Shown: positions 47,356 to 59,946 of the stretch, one piece after another
How positions within the stretch are numbered: position 1 is the stretch's first letter
How the letters are laid out: each line of letters opens with the position of its first letter
Assembly (NCBI GenBank): GCA_004794655.1
Contig: SMMW01000063.1
Location: 394,368 to 458,367 of the forward strand
Length of the DNA: 64,000 bases
Direction of reading: 5' to 3'
Origin: Marisa cornuarietis
Taxonomy: Eukaryota > Mollusca > Gastropoda > Architaenioglossa > Ampullariidae
Made by a program: the position numbers and the translations under genes
The notes under the pieces: generated by a model
The model's input: the letters and a program-made list of their open reading frames with translations, nothing else
Database searches by the model: none
What the model was told of the DNA's origin: nothing

Positions 47356-50300
47356 TTAAGGGGAAGGCATGTATTTGCCAAAAGGCTCCAGCCAGAAGAT
47401 TTGCTGTTGTACTTTTTTGACTTTCTGTCTCATATCTTCCCAGAATGAGGATCTGGTATACCCTCCTTCAGTTATGAGTATCGACTCTGCCAAAAAAAAA
47501 AAAAAAAAGATCAATCTTGACAGAGATAATCATCATATGCACAGTCACAAAATGATCTCGATCTACAGCCTGTGTCCATATTTAATGTCTAGGGTTTAGA
47601 ATAAAACAAAATGCAAAATCACAGCTACCAAGTTCACTATCAGATGAAGTCACATGTTTTCCCTTTAAGTTAAATAGGTAAATTTTTAAAATATCATATT
47701 CACAACAGATTATTCTGACAAAGGTTACATTATTTTAATTTAGAAATGTGTTACATAAAAGTCGAAATACCATACACACAAATGCCTCTATGTGAGTATA
47801 TACATATATTTGTTGTTTATATGCAGCTGATTACATAATGCAGGCATATGTAGATTCCAAACATAAACATGCACTTTTACTTACAAGAAAGTAAACATTT
47901 ACTTCTGAAGTTCAAAAGATACCTAAGAAAGACCTCTATCAACAAACTGACCCATGTGAAAACCAGCCCTCTGCACAAAGTCCAAGGGTTCCCTCAGTTT
48001 TTCAGACTCCTGCTTCACATCCAGTTCAAAGTCTTTCTGCTTCAGTATCTCCCTGTAAAAAACATTCAGCCATTCTAAATGTAATAACAGACAAAATACG
48101 TTCAAATGCAGGACCAACAGATTGAGGCTGTCCTTCATTGTTTTGACTGTGCGACTTCTAAATGTTACTGCATACAAATGAATGAAGCTGTCTGAACGAT
48201 GAATGTATGAGTCTGGCAGATATGGATATGTTGTGGTATTGTTTTCTACTTCCATATCAAGCTGCCCTGAATTGTCCTCTAGGATGAATAAAGTGTTATC
48301 TATCTTATAAAATTCATTTACAACTTATCATCACAAAAAATATTAATTGCAAAATAGGTATCAAAAGCCATAATATTGTAAAATTTATAATAACCGTAAA
48401 GAGGGTATATATCAATCATCAACTGGTGTGTCATGTACAGTGTTTGAAGGTCTGCAAAGTGATGTGTCATGTGGATATCTGCAATCTGATGAGTTAGGTG
48501 TAGTTTTACCTGAGAGTCTGTAAAGTTTCCTGTGAGCTTAGAGTAATCGTGATAAAGATAGACTTGTAGGGATTACTGTTGTGGTCCTTGGGACGGCCCT
48601 CCCATTTCACAATGTTGTGTTTGTTGCCATTCTGTTTAACAGACAATTTGTTTAACAAGTCATGATAGTGGGCTCTTGTCTTGAGAACTGACATGATTTT
48701 GACTGGAAGAGAATAATTCCTATTTCTTTATATTTCATCACTTTTGGCATTGGGTAGATTGGACAAACTTCCATTTTGGCTGCTTATTTGGTAGCTAAAT
48801 AAAACTATTATTTCGTAACTATGTCTGCTTTCGTAACTATGTCTGCTTTGATGACAATATGCTGCTGATTTGGTTTTCAAAAAAATAGTTATTTATTCCT
48901 TTCCCCTTCCTCCGCTTGGTTAAGGCAAGATATGAAAAAATTGCTGTGTGGTGGACATAAAACTAATTGAATTCATCATTGATCTACCATTTAGCAGCCC
49001 TTGAGAACTATTTTTATATGATGAAAAATGAGTCAAAGCATCCCTTTGTGAGACTGTTTTTCACCCACAACTATCTATATAATGACAATCCTTGTAATTT
49101 TGAAGGATACCTTGCCAGTAACTCTTTTTGTATTACTTACAATAAACAAATACTAAAAATGTAGAAGAAAATACATACTGGTGCAAACAGCTGTGATGAC
49201 GACATTGAGTGGGTATCTACAAAAAATTAAATAAAACTGATAAATCATTTCTTCTAAACCATTACTTTTCACAAAAGCAAAAGTAAAGGCAGGCTAAGGA
49301 CATGGCCATAGGAGTTGTAAAGGTCTAGGCCTGACAATCAGATTCCCAACACCACCCTGTGGGCAAGAATAGTTTTCTATCACAGGCCCAAACAAGCTTC
49401 CAGCCAGAAATATGTACAGTCACCTCTAAAGTGCAGCGCAAAGCTCTCCATCACAGAGGTTATGTTTAAACACCAATAATAACAACTGACTAAATATCTG
49501 TATCATGTAAGTTGACTTATGACTGCATAGATAAAATTCTTATATGTACTAGATATAAATATATCTGTGTTTGTGCATTTATAATTCTTATATCTACTGC
49601 ATGTCTATATAGCTGTTTTTGTGTCTGTGCACAAAACATTCTGAAAAAGGCCATTCAGGTCACACACAAAAACTAGATATAACTTGGGTACATGGCTATA
49701 TTTGTGAGTATTTGTAAAGCAAAAAACACCAACCTGATATGACATTGGCCCAGTCAGAAGCAACCTCTGGCACACAATTAAGCAAGGCATCAATGGCTGA
49801 TGGTGGGCCAATCACCAACACTGGTAAGGCACGGGTGGCTGGAAATAGAAACACAGACAAACACAAGAATGCATGCACAAGTACACAAGTGTGTGTGTGT
49901 GTGTGTACACACTTTGTTTTCATACTGTGTGACTCACCATTATTTTATCTCCATTTATATGAATGTTTGTGCACAAAAACATTTCCTCTAGTACAGACTG
50001 ATTCACACCTTGTGCTGCAATTCTGGTGCACACAGTGTTCCTCTTTCCCTCACTTGAAGAGACTGCATTAGTTCTCTGAAGCGACATCAGTAACAAGAAT
50101 GAAGCCACACAAAATAATAATCAGTGTGCTTCTCTTTTTACTACCTTTTCATTGATTTCTTGCAGTTACCAAGATTTTTCTTACCTTTCATGGGAACAAC
50201 ATGTGTGTAGGCTGCAATATAAGAATCCTGATGTTTCAGCACTCGACCTACCCAGTGAACAGAGAAGATCAAAGACATTGTTGCACATAGTACATATTAC

Positions 50301-53300
50301 ATTATATAATGCTAAGATATACATTTATATTTAAAAAAAGAAAATCATGCTATGAATCCAGAATCTAACAGATTTGCTCTATGAATTATGTTACCAACAG
50401 TTAGTGATGATGATGATGACGATGATGTCCATTTGTAATGATGGCTGACATTACAGTGTTAGAGTACAGTAATGTATTCAAGTATCTAGCTTAAAAGAGT
50501 TTCATTCAAAAACTGATTAAAAGCTTTATAAGGCCTTTAATCCTTAAGACTATGCCAAAGGACATTGCAGTACACATGTTTATGTAGCTGCTCCACTATT
50601 CAGCATACTTACGGATGGCTCCTTTTCGTGTCAGAGAACCGGATTTTTCGGTATCTCGCTCTAAAGATCGCAAAGCTAGTCCACCATTGCCATCAAGGTG
50701 CATTCTTAAACAAGGTATAAAAAAAATTATAAGTGATATAATAAGGCAGATAATGGCTGTGTTAGCCTTTCTTTCATTTTCTATTATATTGGAATAACTT
50801 AAATGTAACTGATAAATGAAAAATGCAAGTGGGTGAAAAAATCCAGCTGTGATCGCTGACTGAAATAGTCACACTCTTTGTTGAGTAAATGCTTCCCCTT
50901 TTGCCTACAAGACATGTCCATGTCCATTGTTTTTTCAGTAATAGAAATAGTCTGAGTATTCCAAATATGCTATGACTTTTAAAGAAAAATATAGTGAAGC
51001 AAAAATAAGAAACTCAAATATGCATGGTGTATTTTGAAAAGGGAAAAGTAACTTGCACCCAAAAAACTCTCTCCATCACAAGAGAATGCTATAAGATGTG
51101 TGTGGACAGCTTACTCACTTGTCAGTGCTGGGAATAGCACCGTGCTGGTCGTGCAGAAGCCTGCCAGTGGCTCTGTCAACCTTTGTACCCATCCACTGCT
51201 CTTTGCTCAACTCCTGCAATAGCAGGATGTCGCCATCATACACTGTCAGTGCATCACTGCCTGCATCTGCCATCTCAGTCATGTTTGCCCTTAAAATGAC
51301 ATGACAAAGAAACAGTCCATGCTAGTTAACTGATGCACTACACCTATCAGGAATTGCATCTATTAAAAAGACAAAATAAGACATAAAGCCAGAATATAAA
51401 TATATATAAACTTTACCAAAACAGAGTTGAAGTGGTAAAGTGACAGTTCATGTACATTTTTATTGCTGAGTAATCAATTCCAATGACATTCCTCTCATAA
51501 CAGACAATTTACAGCTTTAGACATATTACAGAAATTAAGTACTCATGAATGAAACTGTCCTATCTGATGAATTAGAATTCATTAGCCTTGGAACATGCAT
51601 TTGTAGTGGGAGTGCTTGTCTGGGGCAGCCTGTATAGCTGACAGTGCTTTGTTCCCCCCACCCTGACCCCTTTTCCTTGACCTGGCCATCCGCACCAGGT
51701 GATACAAGTGATCCATGGAGCAGGTGACATAGTACCCAAGTTTTTGTGTATACAGAGCAGGCAACATGTAGTCCCTGCACCCTCCTCACTGCAGCATAAG
51801 GGGATCATTCATTCCTATTTCCTTATTTCGAGCGTGAGAGAAGTACCACTGGATTGTGTAGGTGTTCTGGTCCGCTGTCAAGTGGCTCACATACTGCCAA
51901 ATATGACCACCCTTATAGTTTACCCTATTTTGAGTGTGGGAGAAGACCCATTGCACCATGTAGGTGTTTTGATCTGATGTCAAGTGGTTCCCGTACCTCA
52001 AAATCTCTCTTCTTTCCCTTCATTACCCCCCCCACACACACACACACACACATACCCCTTATTTCGAGTGTCGGAGAAGTACCATTGTGCCATATAGGTG
52101 TTGTGGTCCGCTGTCAAGTGGCTCTCATTCCTCAAAATCCCATTTCTCTCCTCTTAATCATTAGTAACTTAAGTCAAATTAGGCATTAGAAGAGGTGGGT
52201 GAAAGGTATTTATGGTGTAGAAGTTAGATATGTGTAGAATAAAATGGAATTGATTTGCATGCGTAAATAAATCCCTTTTAAATTTAATACCTCATCGTAT
52301 GAACTAAACAACTATACATTCCTTGGGTGAATGAAACTTGTGTCATCTAGAGCACAATAATTAGCAAACAAAAGCAGCTGTGCAAAACGGAGCACACATA
52401 ATCAGAGTGAGAAGCCATCCAATACAGAGCTGAACGCTACAGCAAAGAGAACACACCATTTTGAAAAAACAGGGTCTTTTGTGGATTGTAAGGTCAGCTA
52501 AGTGTGGGTGTGTAGGAGATGGAAGAAAAAAAAAGAACACAACACAAGGTAAATTAGAATAGATAGCACATCTGACAAGTAAGAGCTAGAACTGCAAACA
52601 ACAAAGAGGAATGGACTGACTGGCACTTGGGCTTTTAGGAGCCATGACTAAGCAAAGGTCCGACCAAAGTGTGTAGCTAGCCTTGTAAAAAAGCAGATCA
52701 GTATGGCTACATATTAAAGACTTGCCTCAAAGCATGATAAGATGCAAAAGGAACTAAATCACTTATTTTCATTGGTTTCTATATTTTGACTATGCTTACT
52801 GGTTATGAGCCAATCACACCTATAAACCTACCTCACAAAAAAACTGCTCGTTGAAGATTGTGCTGTGTTTACTTCAGGTATATCCTCACATCTACAGACA
52901 GAAAAAACAAGAAAAAAACATTTTGTGTGAGATGATGTGCATGTTTATGATGCATATATCTGCATTATCAACATTCAATCTCAGCACATGCAACTTTGTA
53001 AAGTAAATATTTATCAAAGATATGTTATAAATGTAAATAAATAATATGTACAGATAAGGAAGACATTAGCAACAACAGTAGCAATAGTACTGGTACCATC
53101 TCTGGTAGCAGTGGTGCTCTATAAATACAAAATCTTATGGAGCAAACTAAGCCACTTACAAATCTTGAATTTCTTCAAACACAGAACCCAAGGAAGACTC
53201 CTCAGACACTGTACTGCACTCATCTGTTTTGAAACAAAGATCAGTTAACAGCAGCACCTATGAATACTTATTAATTGCTACCATTAATAAATCCTCATAA

Positions 53301-56300
53301 CTTAGATCAAATCTGGCCAAGCAAACCAGAAATAACAAATTTCAAAATTTATAAATTTCATCTTTGTTCATCTCTCCAAGTTCACAATTTCCTTCATCCC
53401 CTCATTTCTCATATATTTATGTGCAGCTAGTTTTATGCTAGTTCTATTTACGTTTATAAAAAAACACCATAAATAAAATATAACACCAACTAGCATGCCA
53501 AATGTGTATAATTCTCCACAGTTGACAGCTGACTCTACAGTTTTCTTTAGATTACCTCTAATAAGTTTTCTTTAGACTACCCCTAACAAGTTTTCTTTCA
53601 AGTACCTATACAGTTAACATTGTCAGTGGTAGTACCTTCTTCACTTTCATCATTCTCTGCAACTTTCTGAGACTCTTGGAAAATGCATCTCTCCTTTTTT
53701 CGCATTGACTGAGATGGGTGAACTATAAGAGAATCAGGTCTTCCACCTGACACAGCACCAGCTTCAGTAGATGCAGGTCCAACAGTATCAATATCATTTG
53801 TCAAAAATATTTTAAGGTTTTGATCTGAATGATCTGATGCTTGCATGTTAGATTTCAAACTTATTTGCAAGACTTGAGTTAAAAATATAAGTATTTTGAG
53901 TCTTAGTAATTCAGCCCTGTACATAAGTAGCTTGTAAGGCTCAAGTAATATGTCTTCCTGATCACTGACTGAATTAATAATCAGCCCTCTAAAACCATAA
54001 AAGATTAGCAGGCAAATGAAAACAATGGGGAAGTAACCATAAAGTCTTGATTTGACAGCAAAAGTTTTTATAGGGTCTCTCTCTTTTCACTTTCCTCCAT
54101 ATATTTGCACAAAAATGAGTGTATTCTAATAATCTCACTGAAATAAAAAGTAAGCTTATACACATGGGTCAAAATCCATCATGGTGCATAGAACATTCCT
54201 ACTTACGCTAATCAATTTCATATGGTGTGAAAATGGTGTAGGATCTAATTCCATAGTCATGATGAAGCTCATAAAAGGAAATATCAGAAATCGCTACAGA
54301 AAATGAGAATTTCTAAATGCTTATCGAAAACTTATTTGCAAGACTTAAGTTACAAATATAAGTATATTGAATCTTAGTTATTCAGCCCTGTAAGTAGCTT
54401 GTAAGGTTCAAGTAATCAATACCAAAATTTATCTAAAGTTCACATTTATTTATTTAGCTATCCTTGTAGGTATCATTTTAATCTTTCAGAGGGTCTGCAA
54501 AGTGGCCAAAGACACAGCAAGATTATAAAAGCAAGGCAATTTCTAAGTACTTCAGGGAGCAAAACCTATAACCATACTACATTAGTGTATATTTTAGAAG
54601 CATCTAAAAGCGTTCTAATGTATGGTAGTATAAGGTGTACTGCACCTTCTAAGAAAAGAAGTACTTAAACTGTGCTTTTAAAATGAAATTTTAATGCATC
54701 TGTGAAGAATACAAAAGAATGTTACATGTATGTAGAAGTACATCTGTTAGAAAGCACAAGATAAGCTGTTAGAAAGCATAATACATACACACAGAGCTAT
54801 GTATTCTACAAACCAGAGACCATCTGTATGTTTTCACATGCAAACCATAGGGACAGTCATCAGTCTCAGATGTTACCATTTCCCAAACAAAAAAAATATA
54901 CAAAATATCACTAAAATATCAATTGTACAGCTCCCTACCCCTGCATAATCATAACAAATAAGTTCTGGGTTCCTCAGTTTTTCGAGACAGCTCTCCCAAC
55001 TTTTTTAACCCCTAGCTGTACCCGTAGCTCAACATCAATCCCATTACTATACTATCTATACTATTCTTAATCCAAACTCTAAACCTAAGCCCTACAACTA
55101 ACAAATCCCAAACCCCACCCATAATTGTCCCTGGTTTATGACACACACACACAGACACACATTGTAAACGCATTCATACACTAGTCCACACAAAAGTGTG
55201 GCATATGCAGCTAACAAATAAACCACCATTTTTTAATACTCACATTCTCATGAGCCTACTTATATGCACATGCATGCAACACACACACACACAAGCGAAT
55301 AAGAAAAAAAGATTTTTAAAATATAATACAAAGTGGTTTACTACAAACTGTGGACTGTCTGTACATTGGTGACATGGTCAGGTGATATAGTGCAACTGTT
55401 TTGATGCAAAAGTTCTGGGGCTGTCAGCACAATGCTGAATGTGTTGCAGGTGATGAACAAGTGAATGTGAAGGATTGTGTGTGAAGTCCTTTTTATAAAA
55501 AAAATATAGAAAGTTGTAGACGGGTTAGTGTGGAAGTGCAAATACCTAATGACTGGCCAGCTCTTCCCATCTACAGACAACAGCCACCCAGATGAGCTAC
55601 ATATGGGAAGTGGAATTGTGCCTTCCCAGCAAGGCTGGGTAATAGTTTTGTGTCATCTTGATTGAAGTGTTGGAAATTGTTTTCTCCTTCCGAAGACTTG
55701 CAATTCAAGTGAAAACAAGTTTTTTTTCCTTTGAAAAAGACCCCTGTTTAATCTATTGAAACATTGTTAAATAGGTACTTTAGTGGGGTAGTCAGAGACT
55801 GAAGCTACACAGGAGAGATGAAGTATCGTTGGCTATATAAAAGGACTGCTGGACCAAAAGCCACTGCTGCAAGACTTGTCTAAGATTGTCTATCCCCCAA
55901 CCTGTAAGTGGCGCCTATTATGTTATAAACCAGAGTGAACATCAACCCCTGAAAGTGACGTGTATGTGTAATTCAAGGAACATTGATTCCAGAACGAGAA
56001 ACCAGTGTCTGGATGTTGATGATAGCGATGGCATCAAAGCTTCATTCGTGCATCTGTAGAAGCTGTTTTCAATTAAGTGAGCAAAGCCTTATTCACGAAC
56101 CCTCAACAATTGTGATTACTTCAAGTTCAAAGTAGTTTTCGCTCTCCAGCTCTGGCTGTTTATTCCGAGAGGAAAAAAACGCAGTACTAATTCATAACTG
56201 AACTCAGAACTGTTTACTTTTTTGAGATTGTACCTGCACTAACTTATTTTGTGTCACATGTGGCATGTGTATCAAGCTGAAATTTTGATTTCTTTAGTTT

Positions 56301-58043
56301 TCATTTAGTTTATTCCTTGCTACTCCTTGAGGAGCATAGGGTCGAAACGACACCTCTCCAGTGGACCTGTTTTTGGGCATCCCCCCCTCAGTTGAGCCCA
56401 TGTGGTTTTGACATCCTTTGCCTCGCTCTCTGCTGTTCTTTTCCAAGTCTGCTTTGGCCTCCCAGCTCTCCTTTTCCCACAAGGGTTCCAGTCAAGTGCC
56501 AGCCTGGCAATGGTATCAGCTGGTTTGGGTAGGATGTGTCCTATCCAGCCCCACTTGCGCTTCTTGGTGTCTTGGCTAGTGGAATTTTGGTTGGGTTGTT
56601 TCCCCACAGGCTGATGCTGGAGATCTTTTCATATCATCTAATTCCCAGGATATGGCGTAGGCATCAGTTGGTAAAGGTCTGGAGCTTGTTGTTGATGGTG
56701 TTTGTCACTCTCCAAGTTTCAGAATAACAGCAGGACTGCCTTCACATTTGTATTGAAGGTGTGCATCTTGCTGTGGAGGAATAATGCGCAGAGATTCCAG
56801 ATGGGGTGTTATTCTACATTATTCATTATGGATGATTGTCCCTTTTGTGCATGTCGGAGAGTGTATTTTATTTAGGTTAGGAACTGGGTCAGCAATTGTG
56901 TATTAAAATTTTTTTTCTTTGGAGTATATTTGTGTATACTTATAATAAGGTAGAAGAAAAAAATGTTTGAGCAAGCACATGCGTGAATCTGGCACACATG
57001 AGCATCACTTGACAGTTTGCACATACAAACCAGAGACAATGCTCAGTCTCACAGGTTACTGTTTGTGAAAACCAAAAATATTGGTTCATTCTTTGCATTA
57101 AAGATGCCTGTATGGATGTGTACAAATCTTATACTGTGATACCACAACACAATCATATGCTCTGATGAATTAGAATCTAACAAAAAAATTATTTAAAAGA
57201 ACTTCAAATATTATCAACATGAGACATACCAAAACATTTGTGCAAAGGCCACACAGACTGAGAAGCTGCAATGGGATGTTGCTGAAAAACCAAGTCCTGG
57301 TTATAGTTACATATATGAGCCAAGGAAAGTATATTGAAAGTCCCATCTCAACTAGCAAACTTGAAAGTCAGGCCAGTTGAAGCTATTAGAACGTTCTTTA
57401 AATATAAGAAGTCCTTACTCATTTTTTCCAAAGTTGTAAAGGTGGAAAGTCTAAACTAAATTCTACTGTCAATGAACACCTAAACCACAAATAATCACAG
57501 ACAAGGGTATTCTTCAAGCTAATCAAAGGAATTCCTTTCTGCCTTAGACTGAGCATTCCAGGAGTAAAAGGATGCTCTGTCCTGATAGATGAGCTTTAAA
57601 TATGGCATAGTGACTGAATATTAGGGAGATATTTGCTACTCCTGAACACAGCACATACAGTTTTCAACTGTATACGTTTGATGTATGGGAGAAAACTCTG
57701 ATCCATGATATCCTTGAAATCTTTAGAATACAAAGTTTTCAAGATGCATTAGTTAAATCATTAGTAAAATACCAAAAGGAAGGCCATAAGGCAATAATTT
57801 GGAAACAATAAATTACTAGTTTTGAAGAACGTTCTAATATCTTGCAATAGATAAGGAAATATTTATATTTCTGGAGACATTATAGGACATACCCTTTCTG
57901 CATGGGATGCAAAGCTTAAAAGGATCATCACTGGCAGAAAAAAATGAGAAGTTAGGAGTGTGGATAGGTGAAACCTTCACCCAGCGAGAACCATCCCGGC
58001 TTTTTAAATTCTGCCTCCGTATTACATCTTCTTCTGGTAGTTC
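47356..58043 (-). CDS. MAGUK-like SH3/guanylate-kinase protein (5' part not seen)
   Basis: Thirteen exons join in frame: 58043-57893, 54293-54207, 53986-53636, 53223-53160, 52891-52832, 51289-51119, 50704-50613, 50247-50185, 49838-49734, 49216-49175, 48702-48510, 48052-47952 and 47486-47356 (stop TAA). That is 537 codons. An acidic Ser/Glu-rich linker is followed by an SH3-like exon (YDGDILLLQELSKEQWMGTK and a GAIPSTD end). Next comes YTHVVP and PVLVIGPPSAID, the RPV-x-GP start typical of MAGUK guanylate-kinase domains without a P-loop. Later come YKSIFITITLSSQETLQTLR, a helical KQESEKLREPLDFV exon, and a C-terminal FWEDMRQKVKKVQQQIFWLE. MAGUKs are membrane-associated scaffolds; CARD-MAGUK or DLG5-type relatives are possible. 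A TAG at codon position 54,210-54,208 interrupts the chain, so either the two 5'-most exons are misassigned or the gene is broken there. The family call is inference. Confidence 0.55.
51823..52140. repeat. Three diverged copies of a 65-70 bp block in a MAGUK-gene intron
   Basis: Copies near 51,825, 51,925 and 52,055 share TTATTTCGAG or TATTTTGAG, GAGAAGTACCA and CTGTCAAGTGGCTC, with a CA-rich insert before the third. They lie in the intron between exons 52891-52832 and 51289-51119. Confidence 0.8.
56294..56760 (-). mobile_element. Decayed LINE reverse transcriptase C terminus
   Basis: The minus strand reads KRKWGWIGHILPKPADTIAR and then GKRRAGRPKQTWKR, the hallmark tail of a widespread metazoan LINE reverse transcriptase (RKWxWIGHxLRK...GKRxxGRPxxTW). 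Upstream on the same strand, ETWRVTN and LQTF appear in shifted frames with stops near 56,640-56,740. It is an old, frameshifted fragment in the large intron between the two 5'-most MAGUK-gene exons. Confidence 0.75.
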
Positions 58044-58289
58044 CTTGCAGCCATGATCAGGGGGAAGGGAGGGGAAAAAACATGCACATTAAAAATGCTT
58101 AGTTCCAAAGAGGGACTTCAATAAAATTCACAAATACAGTGAATTACAGAAATCATGCTTTCACATCCGTATACATAACTACTGCATTACAGGATAATAA
58201 TGAACTTGATTTAGAAATGGCAAGGTAAGCTACACAAATAATAAAATTAAAACCCTGGACATGAATACCACTACTTTAAATTAAAAGAT

Positions 58290-59183
58290 TGTTATGAACA
58301 TGTGTTATCACCCATGAACGTCGAAGTAACGAGGTTGTCGCCCTTGATTGAATAGCGATTATGACCCCTGGTTTGAATGTTGATAGGGGGCGTTGTTTAG
58401 AAATTGGAAGAAGAAGCAGACGTGAGAGTCTAGGAGAAAGAGGAATTTGGTACAGAGGTTGGAATTAATAGTACTGTGTGGATTAATATTAACTGTGTGA
58501 AGAAATAGCAACTGTGTGGATAAATAGTAACTGTGTGGATACATATTAACGGTGTAAAGAAATATTAACTGTATGGAGAAAGAGTAACTGTGTGGAGAAA
58601 TATTAACTGTGTGGTTCCTCGATTTATTAATTTTCTCAACTGCTGTGTGATCTCTTGAGAAGATCGTAGAACTGTGTGGAGAAATATTATCTGTGTGGTT
58701 CCTCGATTTACTAATTTTCTCAACTGCTGTGTGATCTCTTGAGAAGATCGTAGAACTGTGTGGATTTACCTACTGTGGAATTTTTATTGACTTGATCATT
58801 TGTCTGCCGTTAGACTGTCGGAGTTATTTGGTGAATGTAGGCTGTCCGTATGATCAACGCCAGAGAGCAAAACTGAAAGAGGGGAACTGTTTGCCGTGTC
58901 GACCCCTTCCCCCCCCAACAACAGAAGAAGAGAGAACTTGAAGGACTTTAATATAAACTGCTTAGATATATTTGTTTCGGTGCAAACTCAGTGTAGAATA
59001 TTTGTGCTGAAGTTTTCTGTTGTTATTTAGTAAAGTATAGATTTACGTTCACCCGATTAATAGAAACGTTCGAGCCCATGTGCAGGTCTTTGTATTTTGT
59101 TGTGTGAAAGGACACGTGAAGAAGGCTGTGAGGTCAGTGTGTGTTGTGTGTGACCTGTCCACACGTCACGTGCGTTCCTGACA
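58290..59183 (+). repeat. 5' LTR
   Basis: 894 bp starting TGTTATGAAC and ending CCTGACA, with TG...CA termini. Internally, GTGTGGAGAAATATTAACTG-type units are repeated and a roughly 90-bp block (TTCCTCGATTTA...GATCGTAGAA) is present twice. A C-rich run near 58,905 is variable between LTRs. Confidence 0.9.
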
Positions 59184-59184
59184 T

Positions 59185-59202
59185 TGGTGACCCCGACGTG
59201 AT
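59185..59202 (+). promoter_or_regulatory. Primer-binding site, complementary to tRNA-Trp 3' end
   Basis: TGGTGACCCCGACGTGAT begins two bases after the LTR. It is the exact complement of the 3' 18 nt (CCA included) of animal tRNA-Trp as recalled (…ATCACGTCGGGGTCACCA). Confidence 0.75.
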
Positions 59203-59946
59203 CTGTCGTGGGTTTGTTTCGTTTGGTACAGAGTCGGGTGAAAGTGTGTCTTCGATTCAGTGTTTGTGATTCCCCTGGGACTTAGTGGTAGAAGGTTGGC
59301 AGTTAATTATTTATCTTTGAGAATTTTGCAAAGCGGTTGTACTTATTTATATTTGCTCAGTGTTTAAGTGTTACATGTTGGGCGTGGTGCAGTTTCCCCG
59401 TCTCCAGCTTCACGGGTCTACGGGTGTGTAAAGTTCTACCCGTAGTAAGGAATTAGCCTCTGTTTCTACTTTGCCTCTCGTCTTTATTTTCCAAGCTCTC
59501 TATTCTGTGTGAAAGTGTATGCAGAAACCGACAGTGAGAGTGGATGTTCTCTATCCTGTAGTTATCTGTCTTGTTTTATTTTTATAAAAAAAAAATAATT
59601 CTGGGCCTTGCGTGTTCACTTATTAATTTATGTGAAGTCATTGGATGTTTGAATAAGTTGTCACCCTTGGATTATTTTGATGTACTCGTACGGTACTTTA
59701 GGATTGTTAATAGATCTAGAAATCTGAGTGACTAGTTTTGAACAAGTTAAGACTGCTATTGATGTTATTTTGTAACCCAGTTGCATTCCTTGAAGATAAT
59801 TTTTTTTGCCTGATTGATGTTGACATGCCAGTATCTTAGACTTATTGCAATTCTGGTTGTATTTTCTGCCTTATTAGAAGCTTAGATAGTAGGGTGCTCC
59901 CTTTTTGTAAACACACTAGAGTAATTGTGTTGGATAGGTGTTAACC

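Noticed and set aside
49605..49923. Overlapping short frames on both strands around 49.7 kb
   Set aside because: Only the minus-strand exon 49838-49734 has splice signals and frame continuity; the rest are shadows.
55341..55580. Possible extra MAGUK-gene exon on the minus strand
   Set aside because: An open stretch exists (SIVLTAPELLHQNSCTISPD), but no matching acceptor and donor keep frame with neighbouring exons.
55832..55845. TATA-like GCTATATAAAAGGA, possible promoter or solo LTR
   Set aside because: A good TATA match on the plus strand, but no downstream gene, no matching LTR copy and no other core element were seen.
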